Of a DNA stretch of 64,000 nucleotides, positions 47,211 to 59,939 are shown piece after piece. Source of the DNA: Sympetrum striolatum (Eukaryota; Arthropoda; Insecta; Odonata; Libellulidae); the NCBI GenBank assembly GCA_947579665.1, contig OX388349.1, positions 42,603,854-42,667,853 of the forward strand, in the 5' to 3' direction. The notes beneath the pieces are model-generated. The model was given only the letters and a program-made list of their open reading frames with translations. It searched no databases and had not been told where the DNA came from. Every line of letters starts with the position of its first letter. Position 1 is the first letter of the stretch. The translations under genes and the position numbers were made by a program.

Positions 47211-50000
47211 CTCTTAGCTTAAACATTGGCTTTCATTTAGGAAAGCGATAACTCCCTTAGTAGTACGCGTCGATCGAGACGAGCGATTATTCACGGTCTA
47301 AAAGGGTAGAGCAGATTGAAGGATGGAGAGAGGGCTCGAATTGATTTTTATCGAAGATGACTCGTGGGATATGGGAGAGAGGCATCTCATAAGGAGATGG
47401 TTTCGCCTTTTCATTAGCGGAAGAAAAGCCATTGTTTGACGAGATGGTCTCTCATTTTGATCCCCTTGTCGAGGAACTAATACGCGATTCACATGTGTCG
47501 AAAAATATTTCGGTGATTACCTCTTACGTCGCTGTGTTTGATCATCGGGCGGAATAAAACTTCGATTGTTATCGCGACTTAAGTCAATTCGTTTCATCGA
47601 ATCATACGGCATCCGCGCGTTGTTAGAGTAATAGGCACTTGCATCTTGCAATGTCTACTGCGAATTGCCTCGAGTCATTGTTTTGAATGCGGGAACTGCG
47701 ATGTCTTTCTGTGAATTGGCAGAATGACTCTTTGCAAAGTAGTAAGGCTGCATCAATCTCTGAGAATATTGCAGATCGGACGATAGGAAATATTCTAATC
47801 CTAGAGGGAGTAAATATAATGATCAATTTAAAGGATAATAGTAAAGATTAAATATCATGTTTTATATTAAAAATTAACAGAGATCGAAGTTATTATTTCA
47901 ATTGCAATTTTTTCGAAGGTTTTATTTTGCTAAGACTTTCCCAAGGTCAGGCTTATGACGTGTCTTATCTTGTCTCTATATCTTTCTTATGATCTTCCAG
48001 TCTCCTTTCAATGTCTATGTTTATGTAAGAACCCTGCAAGCCACCCTTCGGCGTTTGGCAGGGAGTGCGGGCATCTTGCCTCTATTTTCCAAATCGACTG
48101 CTTTCGCGTGTAGTTCGCGAAAAAAAATGAACTCTTGAAACGATTCGTTCAAGCAACTATTTTCCTAATCTTCCTCGCAGAATCAAAACGGCCAATGTAA
48201 CAGGAGGGTCGCATTATATCGGTTACATTATCTGAGAATGTAATTTCTCTGAACTTATTTAGGGATTTTATCCTTTTAATTAGTATCCAAATGTTTTGCA
48301 TTAGTTTAGTTTGAGTAGATAATGATTTGATGAGTTCTTATGCAAATTTTTAATCATTGGGTAAATTTAAGAATCCGTGTAAACCTCAGTATTAGTGAAT
48401 CGAAAAATATCACTACTGCTGACTCAAAGATTAGGTTGACGTGTTTTGGAAACAAAGGATTATCCTGTCAAATAGTAATGAAAATCTTCACAATCAATAA
48501 TTAAAAGAGTTCACTGCTCTTTGGCAAGAATTAAGTCTTTAAGTGTTTATATACCAACATTTCTTTGTGAGCCTTGTTCTGCATAATCCGTTTATCACCC
48601 ATCTCTCCGCTTTCTATTACATTTCCAAATAGAGCCATCAGATTAACAAGAGACATTCTTTAATACGGAAGCATCTCTAATGCATCTCTGCAGCGTATCT
48701 AAATGATTGATTAATCCCTCAGCCATGATCACATTAAAAATAAACAGTCCTCCAAATATTTCGATATAGACGGCCGCATTGTTCAATTTTCCTCTGTCAC
48801 ATTTGAGATAATCGCATGATAGCCTTTGAGAGTCGGTTCTTTGAGAATGATGGATTAAGAGGCCACTGTTAATGGAAGAGATATTTTCTTGTAGTCTGAT
48901 CATTTCGAGTATTCATAGAAAATAAACAATTTTTGCCAGTCTTCCTTTTGCTTCCAAAAAAATGCAAAACAGAATTTGGATGACGAGTCAAATCACGCTA
49001 TGTTAGCCCCATTATCTCTGTTCTGTTTTTCCTGCAAAAAGTATGAGGAGACGTTAGCTACAGACGTTGGGTATAATGTAATTAAATGCTACAATTTATT
49101 ACCTGTAATGGAAAAAAGAAGCTTCACTCTTACACAAATTTAGCAAAATTTATCGCTAATGTTTATAATTTTTAACCAATATGTTGCACGAAATCGCATG
49201 ATCGGTAAGTAAAATAAATTCTTCGGAATCTTCAAAAATGTTTGATTTTCTTTATTTCTATTTACGTTCTAATTCGAAGAATTTCTCTTTCAAAAATCAA
49301 TTTAGGCATGTAATAATATATTTGGATCTGTGTAATTGGTTGAGGATCAGCACTTGTCCCGAGCTGTCATTATTTTATCAGGACTTGTATTTACGAAATT
49401 TTTAACGTATTTGATTGCGAATTATTTTGTTAACGAAGGTTGTCGATGTGCACCTACCATAAATAATTACAGGGTAAGAGGAATTATCACTTCTGATTTT
49501 AAAATATTGGTTTTACCATGTGAGCTTCCAAGTTATACTAATTTCGATGCAATTTATACGTTAGAGTAGAACAAATAGGACCTATATCCCTGATTCCTGT
49601 ACTTCTTAGAACATAGAAAATTATATGTCTTAGAAAAAATAGGATAACTTAGCCATTGCTTTTGTTGGCCTTTATTTTTTGCAGGAAAAGTGGTAATCAC
49701 CTCAGGTTAAATTTCACCTGAATAGCACAACTTTTAAATTAATTGCGTTATCAATTATTTGTGTATACATTCATTCATAATAAATAACTCATCTCGACGG
49801 CTGAACATCAATATTTTAATCAATTTTGAATTGTTAAAATTGCTTTGACTGCTTTGAATTCCAATCCTCATTAAAAGGACGGCAATAAATCTGTATCCCT
49901 CGCATGTACTTTTCCGTTCCCATGCCGCGAACAAGTCATATTTTCCTTCATTCACATACACCTTATTATAAAAACGCATCGACACCATAAACAATATTTA
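47211..50000. other. Mixed, mostly AT-rich non-coding stretch
   Basis: I see no gene, RNA or mobile element that can be supported. Short minus-strand frames at 47298-47492, 47623-47826 and 48643-48903 do not resemble known proteins. Confidence 0.45.
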
Positions 50001-50660
50001 TTATCCCCACAACGTCCATCCTTCTCGGCTGACGCATTAATTAGAATTAGGAAGTCTCACCAGAAATGCATTCCCTGCTAAACCCTTCCGAATTTCCATA
50101 CGGGGAGTACAAGCGTGATTAATGTGCGCAAATCGCATGCTCTTCCCGCATTACAACGTCACTCAGCCCCGGACTCCCTCTCGGAGGCATCCGCTAACTC
50201 ACGCACCTTGCACCCGTGCATATCTGCCGCCGAATGCACACCGGGCCAAATGGAAGAGCACAATCGACCTGTATCTCGCATCTTAATTTTTACGGGGCAA
50301 TCACCCTCCCAGGCCCCCGGGAGTAATGAGATGGGCTGGATGCACGGGATTGCATGCGGGGGGGGAGAGACGCGGCCCAAGATTATTCGGTCATAAGAGA
50401 TATGAGGATGCGGTGTAATGGAAGGAAGGGACACCATTTATGGAGCCGTGGGATAGGATTTATTGCGACGTTGGGCAGGTGAGGCGGAGGTTTTGTTTGA
50501 ATGGCGTTTTTCGGGGGCTCGAATAACGTCGCGTCTCGCCTCCTTTCGCCGTTTCACACTCCGCATTCTCTTTCTGCATTGCCCTTCCCTTCTGCTACCA
50601 CGCGTCCTCCTTCAGTCAACAGATTCGGTGCGGGGATAGTACACTGGATTTTGTCTTGCT
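50001..50660. other. GC- and CpG-rich island
   Basis: This is among the most GC-rich blocks of the window (50130-50400 especially), with an eight-base G run at about 50359-50366. Overlapping frames lie on both strands (50115-50396 plus, 50159-50437 minus). No domain is visible. It could be a promoter or regulatory island, which the sequence alone cannot show. Confidence 0.4.
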
Positions 50661-51688
50661 TACGTACATTCAAACATCATCAAAACGGGAGTAGAAACAA
50701 GAGGATGATGATTATTAATTATTAAAATTTTTATTTTAATTCCTCTTCTGGAGATAAAGGTAACACATAGGACGCTAGGCAATTCTCTGCGACCCACCAG
50801 TTATTCAAGAACGAATGGCATAATCCACCTTAGATACATTTATTTTTGATTTGTTTATTGATGATGTTTACTGTTCTAATGTTATAAATTTTCTTATCAA
50901 TCAATCTTATAAATTTAGTGCGCATGGAAGCGTGTGTAATCTCTCTCACCTTGGACTTGCAAAATTATATTCCTGAGTATAATCTTTAAAGAGTGAGTCA
51001 AAATCTTGTGAAATACTTTTTAAAAACTCATTGCATTTTCAGAAACCACTTACATTTTTATGCACATGAGAAATATCTCGAATACCTGTGGTGCATTAAT
51101 AAAGTATGGTCGATATTCAAGGAGAATTATTTTTTTCTTATGATACAGTATATAATAGTCCAAAAATTTCCAATATGGATATATGTTTTCACATGGCAGA
51201 CTAAGGTAAAACTGCACAAAAAATAATATATATGAACGAGTCGCTTTTCTTCAATAAACATTCTTACGACATATAATTATATGAAGATACAAATCGTTAG
51301 CTGCGAGCTAAACTCCTGAAAGTGTTGGCTGCAGTCCGGACTCCGATTCTTGATTGGAATTCAAGAGATAATGAGTAAAAATTTATTTTGTTTTATTTAT
51401 AAAACGAGTTGATTTTCTTTTGCATTGATATATTTTTACCTTTCTTTTTAGTTTTGAATCTTTTGATCCAACTTTTCATATTCTTTGGAGATACAGGGAG
51501 AGTAAACTGGAGAGATTTTTTATGTATGGAGTTTGTATAAAACTTTTTAAATAAACTTCAGTTATCGTCAGTTTGTTTTATTGATAAAAATGAATAAGTA
51601 AGATTAAATGATGAGTTCTTCAAATCTATTTTCGTATTTCCTGTAATACCAAATAATAATTATTATAGAACCCACATCTCATCCGCTA
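50661..51688. other. AT-rich single-copy stretch
   Basis: I see no gene or repeat here. Confidence 0.5.
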
Positions 51689-52300
51689 ATGAGGCTGTTT
51701 CCCTATTTAGAACTGTTTTCTATGAAATTACATGAATATCACAAGCTTGTTTTACTTTCCTCCCTAAAAATGGTTTTCTTACCTTTTCTAGCATCCTTTA
51801 TCTCAAGATATCCCTTTTTCTGTTTCTCCAAGTCATATCCTCCGTTTTATTCTACTGTTTCCGCATTCATCTCATATTTCCTCGATTTCATCTATTCATA
51901 TGATTGCTCCAAAACTCATCGCCAATCTTTCCTCAACATCTTATTTCCATCCTCTGCTTCACCCGCAGCTTACACACCTTCTTTTTCGAAAGTCCTAATA
52001 AGGAATAGCTCTTTCCTTTTAACTTTTCCGCCTTCTCCCTTTACTCGCACAAGCTCCTTTATCTTTTCCCCATTAGTTTCTCTGTCTTCCTTCCCATTGT
52101 TTTCTTTCGCCTTCTTACACTTTCTTCATCTGCCATTGGTCCTTCTTCTCTCACCTAATGCCTCCTCACCCACCCCCAGTTCATCGTTGCCCAAGGCGGA
52201 GTGTTTTAAGAATGCACCTCAAAATGCAATCTTTATTTTTTTCAAAGGGTTGAAAGCCCAATTCCTTTTGCCTCCTCCAACCCTCCGAGCGGAAAAAAAT
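51689..52300. repeat. Pyrimidine-rich tract holding the longest open frame of the window
   Basis: C and T dominate the plus strand. The 226-codon open frame at 51689-52369 is the longest in the window, but it is made largely of Ser, Phe, Leu and Pro, as expected from a C/T-rich strand. No domain, signal or homology is recognisable, and similar frames occur in the other pyrimidine-rich tracts. I therefore annotate the tract and not a gene. Confidence 0.7.
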
Positions 52301-52369
52301 ATTCCAATACGTTTCATTACCGGGCGTTCGTATTGTAAAGGTACCGAAAAGTATTCACGGCAGAATTGA

Positions 52370-53350
52370 TATGGTTTTAGAAGGGTATTGGAGCACTGAC
52401 AAACGCGTTAAGTTCTTCGACCGATAAGGGTTTCCGCAAGAGAAGTTTGCTGTCTACATGGAAGCATCGGTAGACCGTTTCCACGCTGCAGGACGTAATG
52501 ATAACTAGAGTATGAGGGTGTTAGATACGAAATTATCTTTACCAATTGAATAGGTACTCCTTGAATATTTTGGTAGTAATGTGACTTTTCCGCTATGCAG
52601 CGGAACATTTCCCACTTTAAATTTATTTCATCAGCTCCAATAGGGAAAACATGTAGAATCTTGCTAAATTTAGAGCATACCTGTAAGCTGCTATATAGAT
52701 GTAGTGTACTTGGAAATGATAGGACGTAGGGAAGAATTACGCTCGTCATAAACAATGTCGATTGAAGCGGCTAAATTACAATAACAATAAAATTATTCAT
52801 AAAAATAATAATAATTAATAATACCAATTATAACTATAAAATCAGCTTATAACTTTATGAAAGCGGCCATTATGGTTTCATTTACGAAAAAAAGATTTTT
52901 AGTCTCATGATAATCGTGAAATTATTGTTAAGTGTTGCATTGCTATCATTTCGCGCTTAGCCCTGTTTCTTGCGTTCTATGTTGAGGCAGCACTTTTTCC
53001 AGAATGAATAGAGGTCTAAGTATGTATATGGTTCACTACATAAGTAATGTTAATTCAAAGTAAAGAATGATTTCCTCTAATAACTCTTTCTGCGAATACT
53101 AAACACCATTATCTGCTAAAGATTTGGTTTTTTTACGTAGAGATTTGTATACTTGACCATTGAAGACTTTAAGAATAATCTAGGGAGCTGAGAATTATGT
53201 AACAATATAAATATATTTATTTGGAAAGATTTATTTTTTCTTTTCTGTGTAATCTTTAAATAACGAGACCCAAATTATTTAAAATATTTACTATCCCAGC
53301 TTACATACATGAATTCAAAGGTTCATGTTACTCCTGACAATGTCTTGCAT
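52370..53350. other. AT-rich non-coding stretch with AAT-type simple sequence
   Basis: An AAT/ATT-rich simple-sequence patch lies at about 52778-52850. I see no gene. Confidence 0.5.
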
Positions 53351-53357
53351 GTATTTT

Positions 53358-53637
53358 ATGAGTGTGATTTCATCTTAAAAATCGAATTCAAAATCTACAA
53401 TACAAACATTAGCTATCATTACCAATAGAAAAAAATCTCGAAAAGCTACTTCTCGCGAGAAAATAATTCTTCAGCGATGAGAAATGATTAATTTCAGTTG
53501 TAATTTTAGAGTATGATTTCATCCTCCAAATAAAATTCAAATTCCAGAACACAAACGCTAGCCATCATTATCAATAAAGGCTTTTTCCTCGTGAGAAAAT
53601 AATTCTCCGAAATGATTAATCTCAGTTGCAGTTGCAC
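53358..53637. repeat. Tandem duplication of a ~148 bp unit
   Basis: Copy one (53358-53507) and copy two (53508-53637) share GATTTCATC, ATTCAAA, TAGC(C/T)ATCATTA, GAGAAAATAATTCT and AATGATTAAT. Substitutions and small deletions separate them. They are non-coding. Confidence 0.8.
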
Positions 53638-54120
53638 ATTGCATGCAGCCCCGCGAACCCGCAAAAAGGACACATCTCATTCTAATTAACAGCGTAGAAA
53701 AGGCCCTTGGAAGGTCTCATTATCCCAAGCAAAAATGATTAGAAGCCGAACTGAGAGGAAATTACCTGTTAACACGTGTAATGCAATAGTATGTATCCCC
53801 ATCAAACGAGAGAAGATGAAAACTGATGGAGCGTAATTGAAATTTCAACTCTGCCGCGATCATGAGTGATAGCGAAGAATTGCTATTTGCAGTGTACTGC
53901 AATCAGCATGCGCTAATTGCTCGATCATCGTGACGAGGCGATTCCCTCCGAATAAGTACCGGCCAAGGGATACGCGATTGCGGTGTCAGCGGCTGTGTCC
54001 GAAAGAAATCCTTTTAATGTGGGATTTGTTCATTAGAACGAGCCCCAATGAGGCGGCGCGGTCGTTGAAATAAGAGGGGAGGAGCGTTTATTAAGGTTTA
54101 AGAATGCGCTTAGTACAACT
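53638..54120. other. CpG-rich block, candidate conserved non-coding element
   Basis: The composition changes sharply from the AT-rich surroundings. There is no long open frame, many CpGs, and homeodomain-like TAATTG cores near 53834 and 53913. It could be a regulatory element, but conservation is untested. Confidence 0.35.
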
Positions 54121-54406
54121 TTGTATGCAATTATAAACGATGATCAACGTCGGCGTTGGAATTCCTTCTGTAACGATCACTAGGAAACACCTTCATATTT
54201 GAATTCGAACAAATTCCTTTTTTTCTTTTACTCTGAAAGGTTTTGAGGTTTTTCTATGCATCAATATCAAACTTTTATTTTAACCCAACAAACGTAACAA
54301 TTTTATAAGTTTCTTGTATCAAACCGAAGAGTTTCTAAAAGATATTTATTGCTACCTTTATTTGTTATCTATAAAAACAATATGCAGTAAGGGTTTGCTA
54401 TTGGAA

Positions 54407-54670
54407 AGCTTTATGTTGACTTTAACATAAAGCTGTGCTGAGGAAACCGTCATAAAAATATATATTTGCATCGCGAAAAAGTAAACTCAAATAACAATAA
54501 TTTGTTATTTGAGTTTTTCAAACTTTGAAATTTACACACAATTAGTGAGGTTTAAAAAAGGTTTAAGAATGGTTGCTTCAAGAGTCTTTGTAAATTTTAC
54601 GACAGTGTTAATATAGTACCACTAAGTTGTAAATTAGGAACCTGCTGACAAGCATTTAATGCTTAGCAGG
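54407..54670. repeat. Cluster of three short hairpins
   Basis: Three inverted repeats lie within 265 bases. They are AGCTTTATGTT / AACATAAAGCT (54407-54434, 6-base loop), AAACTCAAATAACA / TGTTATTTGAGTTT (54483-54516, 6-base loop) and an interrupted CCTGCT...AGCAGG stem with inner AAGCAT/ATGCTT (54641-54670). The first two are perfect. Confidence 0.85.
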
Positions 54671-57500
54671 ACAGAGTTGGTTGTATCTTTATTTCTCGCT
54701 CTGAACAAATGCAAATGAAGTGATTATTTTTTATGTGATTATTTTTGGTTGTTTTTCTTAGGAAGATTTCAATTGTTTGTAAGCCTATCAAAGGCAGGAT
54801 TTAATAGTATTTTGTTGACTTTTCAAATTAAAATTTTTTAAGAATGTTTGTACCAGCATATAACGAAAATAAAGTATTATTATCACACAAACAAATGAAA
54901 AAAGTTAAGTGAAAATTAAACAAAACATAATATATTTAAAAAATTCAGAAAAACTGCTGATTTCCTCATTAGACAGTAACCAAGAATATGTTAGCTGGAA
55001 AAATTTGTTACAAAATAACACAATTTTTAAACGTCGAGATACTATGATAAAAATATTTCAACTCGTATAAACAAGAGATTGCTTAAAAACTGTTAAATTG
55101 GGCATGATTGGGGGTTTATTAACTCATCTCAAATTAAACGTAATAGAAATACACTTATATAATAGGCATACGACCACTTAATGCAAAAAAATATTTAAAA
55201 CTTCAAAAAAAGATGCTCTGATGCTGAGATATCAGTACATTTTAGTGATTTGTAAAATTTTTAATTATTTGAGCTGTCAAATAGCGAGTACCCATGGAGT
55301 ACCAGTAGATAAATGTTCTATCCAAACAAAAGATCAAATAAAACACACCGAAAAAACCAAACGGAGGATTTCCTGGTACATATTTGTACACGTTCAAATA
55401 TGCAATTCGTTTTAAGTGCTACCCATTATTTCAATTTCACACCTTGAAGGGGTGGGTATTAACCCTTAATACCCTCTCTCATCGCTCTCCCGGCTGCAAG
55501 TAATGATAAATCATGGGTGCCTTCCGAGAGCTGCTAAGATCCCTATGGCCTTACAAGAGATGGCCTATTTTTGTGTCAGTATTTCAGTTTCATCAACGTT
55601 CCATGTCACTTTGTATTGAACTTCTTAGGAAGCTGACTTACAAATGGCGTTAAGCAATTTGTTTCCTCCATCCTTATTTTCTGAAGTAATAAATATCATG
55701 TCAGAATGCAACAAATCGATTGAAGATAATGGGCATAATTAGAAGTAATATAAAAGCACGTATGTGCCTTTCATCAGCAAATGATCTCATATAGCAAAAG
55801 AACTGACCACTTCCGTGGTCGTCTATACTTGGTTCTAATATTTTTGAGTAGTTCCGTTCAATTCTTACCACATGCGAGATGGTAAAATGGAAAGCTTCTT
55901 TTATATTTGATTGGGAAAATAGTTCTCTTGTCCGCCTTTGTGAGAATGTTAGGGTCTGGATCTGCCATTAAAAATTAAAGATGTATCGAAAATTTGTTAA
56001 AGTTATAGTTTAAAATCAAGTTAATATATGTTATTCTGAATCATCTTATTGGTGGCCGTGAAATATTTGTTAGGTTATGCGGCAAACTGGAAGTTGAAGC
56101 TCACACGAACTTTCTTTTATCGTCCTTAATCTTACTTATAATTTATGAATTATAATATACTATATGAGCAAAAATTATGATATCATGTTAATTGTATTAA
56201 CTAAGTTCTTTTATCTGTTCTTCCTCTTTTCCCTTTTGATAATTTGTTTTATATATTTGCATAGTTGTACGGTTTACCAGTAACCAATGTAACTCTGTTG
56301 TTTCAAGTAGATTTTTTTTGTAAATATAAATATCAGAATCCTATCTATATCAACTATCTACTTCCACTCATAGAACCACACTACACAAGAGGACTGAGAA
56401 TAATGCTTTTTCAGTTTTCAATTTTCCAAGAAGCAAACCCGCGCTTCTGTCGAGACATTAAGTTTTTGTAGCCAAGGGAGAAGACTCTTAACATATGGCA
56501 CCCATAAATTTGTGGCGCCCACGGCAGCTGTAAGGGTTACTTGAATACTTGACCTCCCTCATGAAAAAAAGTGTGCTCTATGAAAAGTAATGGGAATTTC
56601 AGTATTTTGAATTATCTATGTGAGGTCTTATAGACATATATTTACAATCTAGTCTAAACATGCCATTCAAGAATTGAGTCTGGCAACAATAAGGAGTTGG
56701 TTAGTCGATTCTGAATGTACTCCTAAATTCATATCTAACAAGCCATCAAATGACAAGTGGCACGGTGGTCAAAAAGGGCTTTTGCTCTCTCCATTTCTTA
56801 ATAGCGACATAACCAGGATAAAAATCTGAGTGTTATGGTCATAAAATGGTAGTGCTTGCAAGACTTTGCCGAGCTACTAAGACGGCTTATATTAGATTTA
56901 ATAAGTATCTATACATGTAATTTTATTGTCAATCGTATTATTGGAATTTAAAATAATTATTATTAAAAATTAGTCAAAATCAATCGAAAAGAAAATAAAT
57001 TATGAAAAAGCACATCTAGGAATCATCATCAGGTAGACAGAAGAAATATTGATGATAGTTAATTCAGTAAAAGTTACCAAGTATATGAATACTTAATTGG
57101 GCTTTGAAGATGTTAATTAATTATTTTTTTTATTAGAAAACCAAAAAGGTTTTTAAAAACCCTTCTTGGATGTTGTTTCTTCAGGAAAAATATGCCCTTT
57201 AGCCACCCTGAATATGTTACTGCTTGTAAGTGCTTACCGCCTCCTAACTGAAATTATATTTAAAAAATATGAATACTTCAGTGCTTACTATTAGCGCCGT
57301 TCATATGATAAAGTATCGTTTGCTATTATTTTCTTTTCTACATAGATATTTGTGACCACGACGAGATCTTCAAAATCCAATTAAATATATGTTTAGACTG
57401 GGGCACTTATTATTTGTAACTCACGGTATTCTTAACTCGTTTTATAAGCTTATATGTGAAAATAGTTATCGATAAATATTGTAATTAATTCAATCCTTTC
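54671..57500. other. AT-rich non-coding stretch
   Basis: A small perfect palindrome GGGTATTAA-CCC-TTAATACCC lies at 55454-55474. I see no gene, RNA or mobile element otherwise. Confidence 0.5.
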
Positions 57501-57507
57501 AGAAATA

Positions 57508-57560
57508 CTTCATGAAATCAACAAATTTGTTTATTTATTTCTTCATGAAATCAACAAATT
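57508..57560. repeat. 20-bp direct repeat
   Basis: CTTCATGAAATCAACAAATT occurs at 57508-57527 and again at 57541-57560. It is a short local duplication. Confidence 0.9.
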
Positions 57561-58334
57561 CATTATTTGTAACATCCCATACATAAATTTTATTAATAAT
57601 AATAATTTTAGTGCTATATATGCTTTAAGTTCAATAATTTGTGATAAAAATTCCCGTACATGTGATATTTTAAACTTATAAAATCCTATCGTCTATTGTA
57701 TTTTTTACTTTTGAATTCTACTATGTGATATTGGTGCTGAGACATTTTTTTGTGACAAAAGGGTACATCCCGTTGAATAAATATATAAATTACTTCAACG
57801 ATTAAATACTCGCTATTGAAAAATATTTCTTACTATATAGGTACCAGTATTGTTAAATTTGAAAAGAGAAATGTTAGCAAATTTTTGTTTCGTCCGAGTA
57901 ATTCGAGTAGAGATATAACTCCATCTAGGACAAAAAAATCATATCAACATCAAAGCATTAAACCCTCTTTTCAAATTTTTCAGGAATTGTCCCTCTCTGC
58001 ATTCATGAATACGGCATTGCATCCGCGTAAATAAAGCAATCTCTTAACCTCCGAATCGTCATAAAAAACCCTTTCCTCGGAAAAGTTATGAGTCGAGAGC
58101 ACGCGTCATAGCATACCGCTCGAGTGAGAAACCCCAGTATTCCTCACGACCGCAATGTTTCACCCCCTTTCTCGTCCGCTTCTTATGCGACTCCCGAATG
58201 CAAATTCACGCATTTTAGCTCTCCCGGAAAAAAAATAAATAGCGGCGACCACCGCGGGGAAGGGCCCGACCGCTGCACCGGTGACTGATGCACTCGTAAA
58301 GAGAGTCGAAATTTTTTCCTCCCGCCGAGCCTTG

Positions 58335-58903
58335 AATTAGTAACGCTATAACGCGATAAAGAGGCGTTAAATCCCATCGTGAGTGATTCTCCGGGCACGG
58401 GATTGAATTTATCCTCCGGTATTGTTTTGCTCCCGTTTGCCACACCTTTTATTTACACTATAAAGGCGACTGTGGTCATTTGACAACTTTAAAGCCTTTC
58501 ACTTCAATTTTTTTCAAGTTAAATATTTTTCATTAATTATAAACTTCTTGACTCAGTGTGATACCATCCTAAATTTAACATGAACGAATTAAAATATTGC
58601 AAATAATAATGTGGTAAACGGTAGACGGAAAAACAGTAATTTAATGTTGCTATTAATATATATATATGCCTAAAGTTAACAATTAAACGTCTCCAAGATG
58701 TAAAGAGGAAATAAAATAGGTACTGAGAAGCCAAGTGGTCAAATGACTAATTACCGTCCTTCTAGGCAGAGAGAAACTCCTGCACTTTTAGTGTTAACGC
58801 AATAAAAAGGCGTTAAATTCCTCCAACGCGGGAGCGATTCTCCAGGCATGGGATGAATTTATCCACCGGTATCGTTTTGCTTCCGTTTGCCTTCCCTTTT
58901 CTT
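58335..58903. repeat. Direct duplication of ~110 bp, ~446 bp apart
   Basis: The segment at about 58339-58450 recurs at about 58790-58900. Shared strings include AGGCGTTAAAT, GATTCTCC, GAATTTATCC and GTTTTGCT-CCGTTTGCC. The interval between them is AT-rich and includes an (AT)n run near 58656-58667. The copies are diverged. Confidence 0.8.
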
Positions 58904-59420
58904 AAGAGGGAAAAAATCGTGAGTCGCGTAACTCGGTTAGCTCTTCATTCCAGTCACGATCGCCAAAAAAGAAGCTTAATTGGGCGAGGATCCGGTCCGT
59001 TGCATCTCGGCGGTGCAGCGGCGGGAAGACGTATGGACGGGGCTTAAAGGAGCCAATATTTCCTACCAGCTACGAGTACTTAGCGGAGGGTATGGGGGTA
59101 GTGTCAACAGCTTTTATCCGAGAGGAGGTGGGTTTTAAATTGAGGTTGTCTTCCGTCCGATATGGAGACGGTACGGAGTGAAATATGAAGGCCATTAGGG
59201 AAATTTTCAGGTGTCCGTTTGATTGCTTTTTCACTCCCGGCGCGTGAGGTAATTGCGGGTTCTTAGCGCCGGTGGTCGAGGTTTTATCGCACGGCGTCCA
59301 CGAAATATTCCGCTCCTTTAGAGGTTTCCTTTAATTGCGGATGGGAGGCGTTTTATCGTCGATTAAAGGCTTCCAGCACGTAACGAACGCTACGGGAACA
59401 AGGCAGCTAAAGTCATACGG
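58904..59420. other. GC- and CpG-rich island, no gene recognised
   Basis: The block is dense in CpG and GC relative to the flanks, with a short frame at 58853-59047 only. No domain is visible. A regulatory role is possible but unproven. Confidence 0.35.
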
Positions 59421-59900
59421 CCATGGTCTCTCCGTAAAATACTTTCCTTAGTTTTTTTGCAATTTTTTCTGCACAGTTTGTTCATATGGGATGTTATTCC
59501 ATTAGGTGGAAATTCCATTCATAGCTATATTTCACGCAATATCGTCTCAGAATATCTCTCACGTAATCTTGTACGTTTGTGAGAGTAATTTCAACTTATG
59601 AGTAAATTACAAAAAGTCTTCGCAAGTCTCTCATGATGTTTATCGCGCGAAAATGTCAAGGTTTTTTTCTCCGTGGAAATTTTAAGCGTTAAAGGAGGTA
59701 AAATAAACAGAAAAGAAGATATATTCGAAAACATAGCCAGCGTGGGTGGCTGGACACAGACTTTTGAGAGAAAACTGGATCCAAAAGAAAATTTTTATAG
59801 AATTTAACAGAAACCTATACAAAAATATTGCAAAAATTTTCCAGAGGTAAATTATTATATGATATATAACTCAATTAATTACGTGGTACAAAATACTAAT
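59421..59900. other. AT-rich stretch upstream of the retrotransposon relic
   Basis: Part of this stretch may belong to the decayed non-LTR element that becomes recognisable from about 59940, but the similarity is too weak to place its 5' limit. Confidence 0.4.
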
Positions 59901-59939
59901 CAGGATGCAAAAAGAATTTTTCATCCGATTATCATAGAG

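Noticed and set aside
51689..52369. Longest open reading frame (226 codons, plus strand)
   Set aside because: It lies in a C/T-rich tract and its product is mostly Ser, Phe, Leu and Pro. There is no domain, and stop-codon scarcity is explained by composition.
57030..57050. Another TGATGATG retroelement motif on the minus strand
   Set aside because: Only the CTGATGATG box is present, and no GAAAC palindrome follows at the expected distance.
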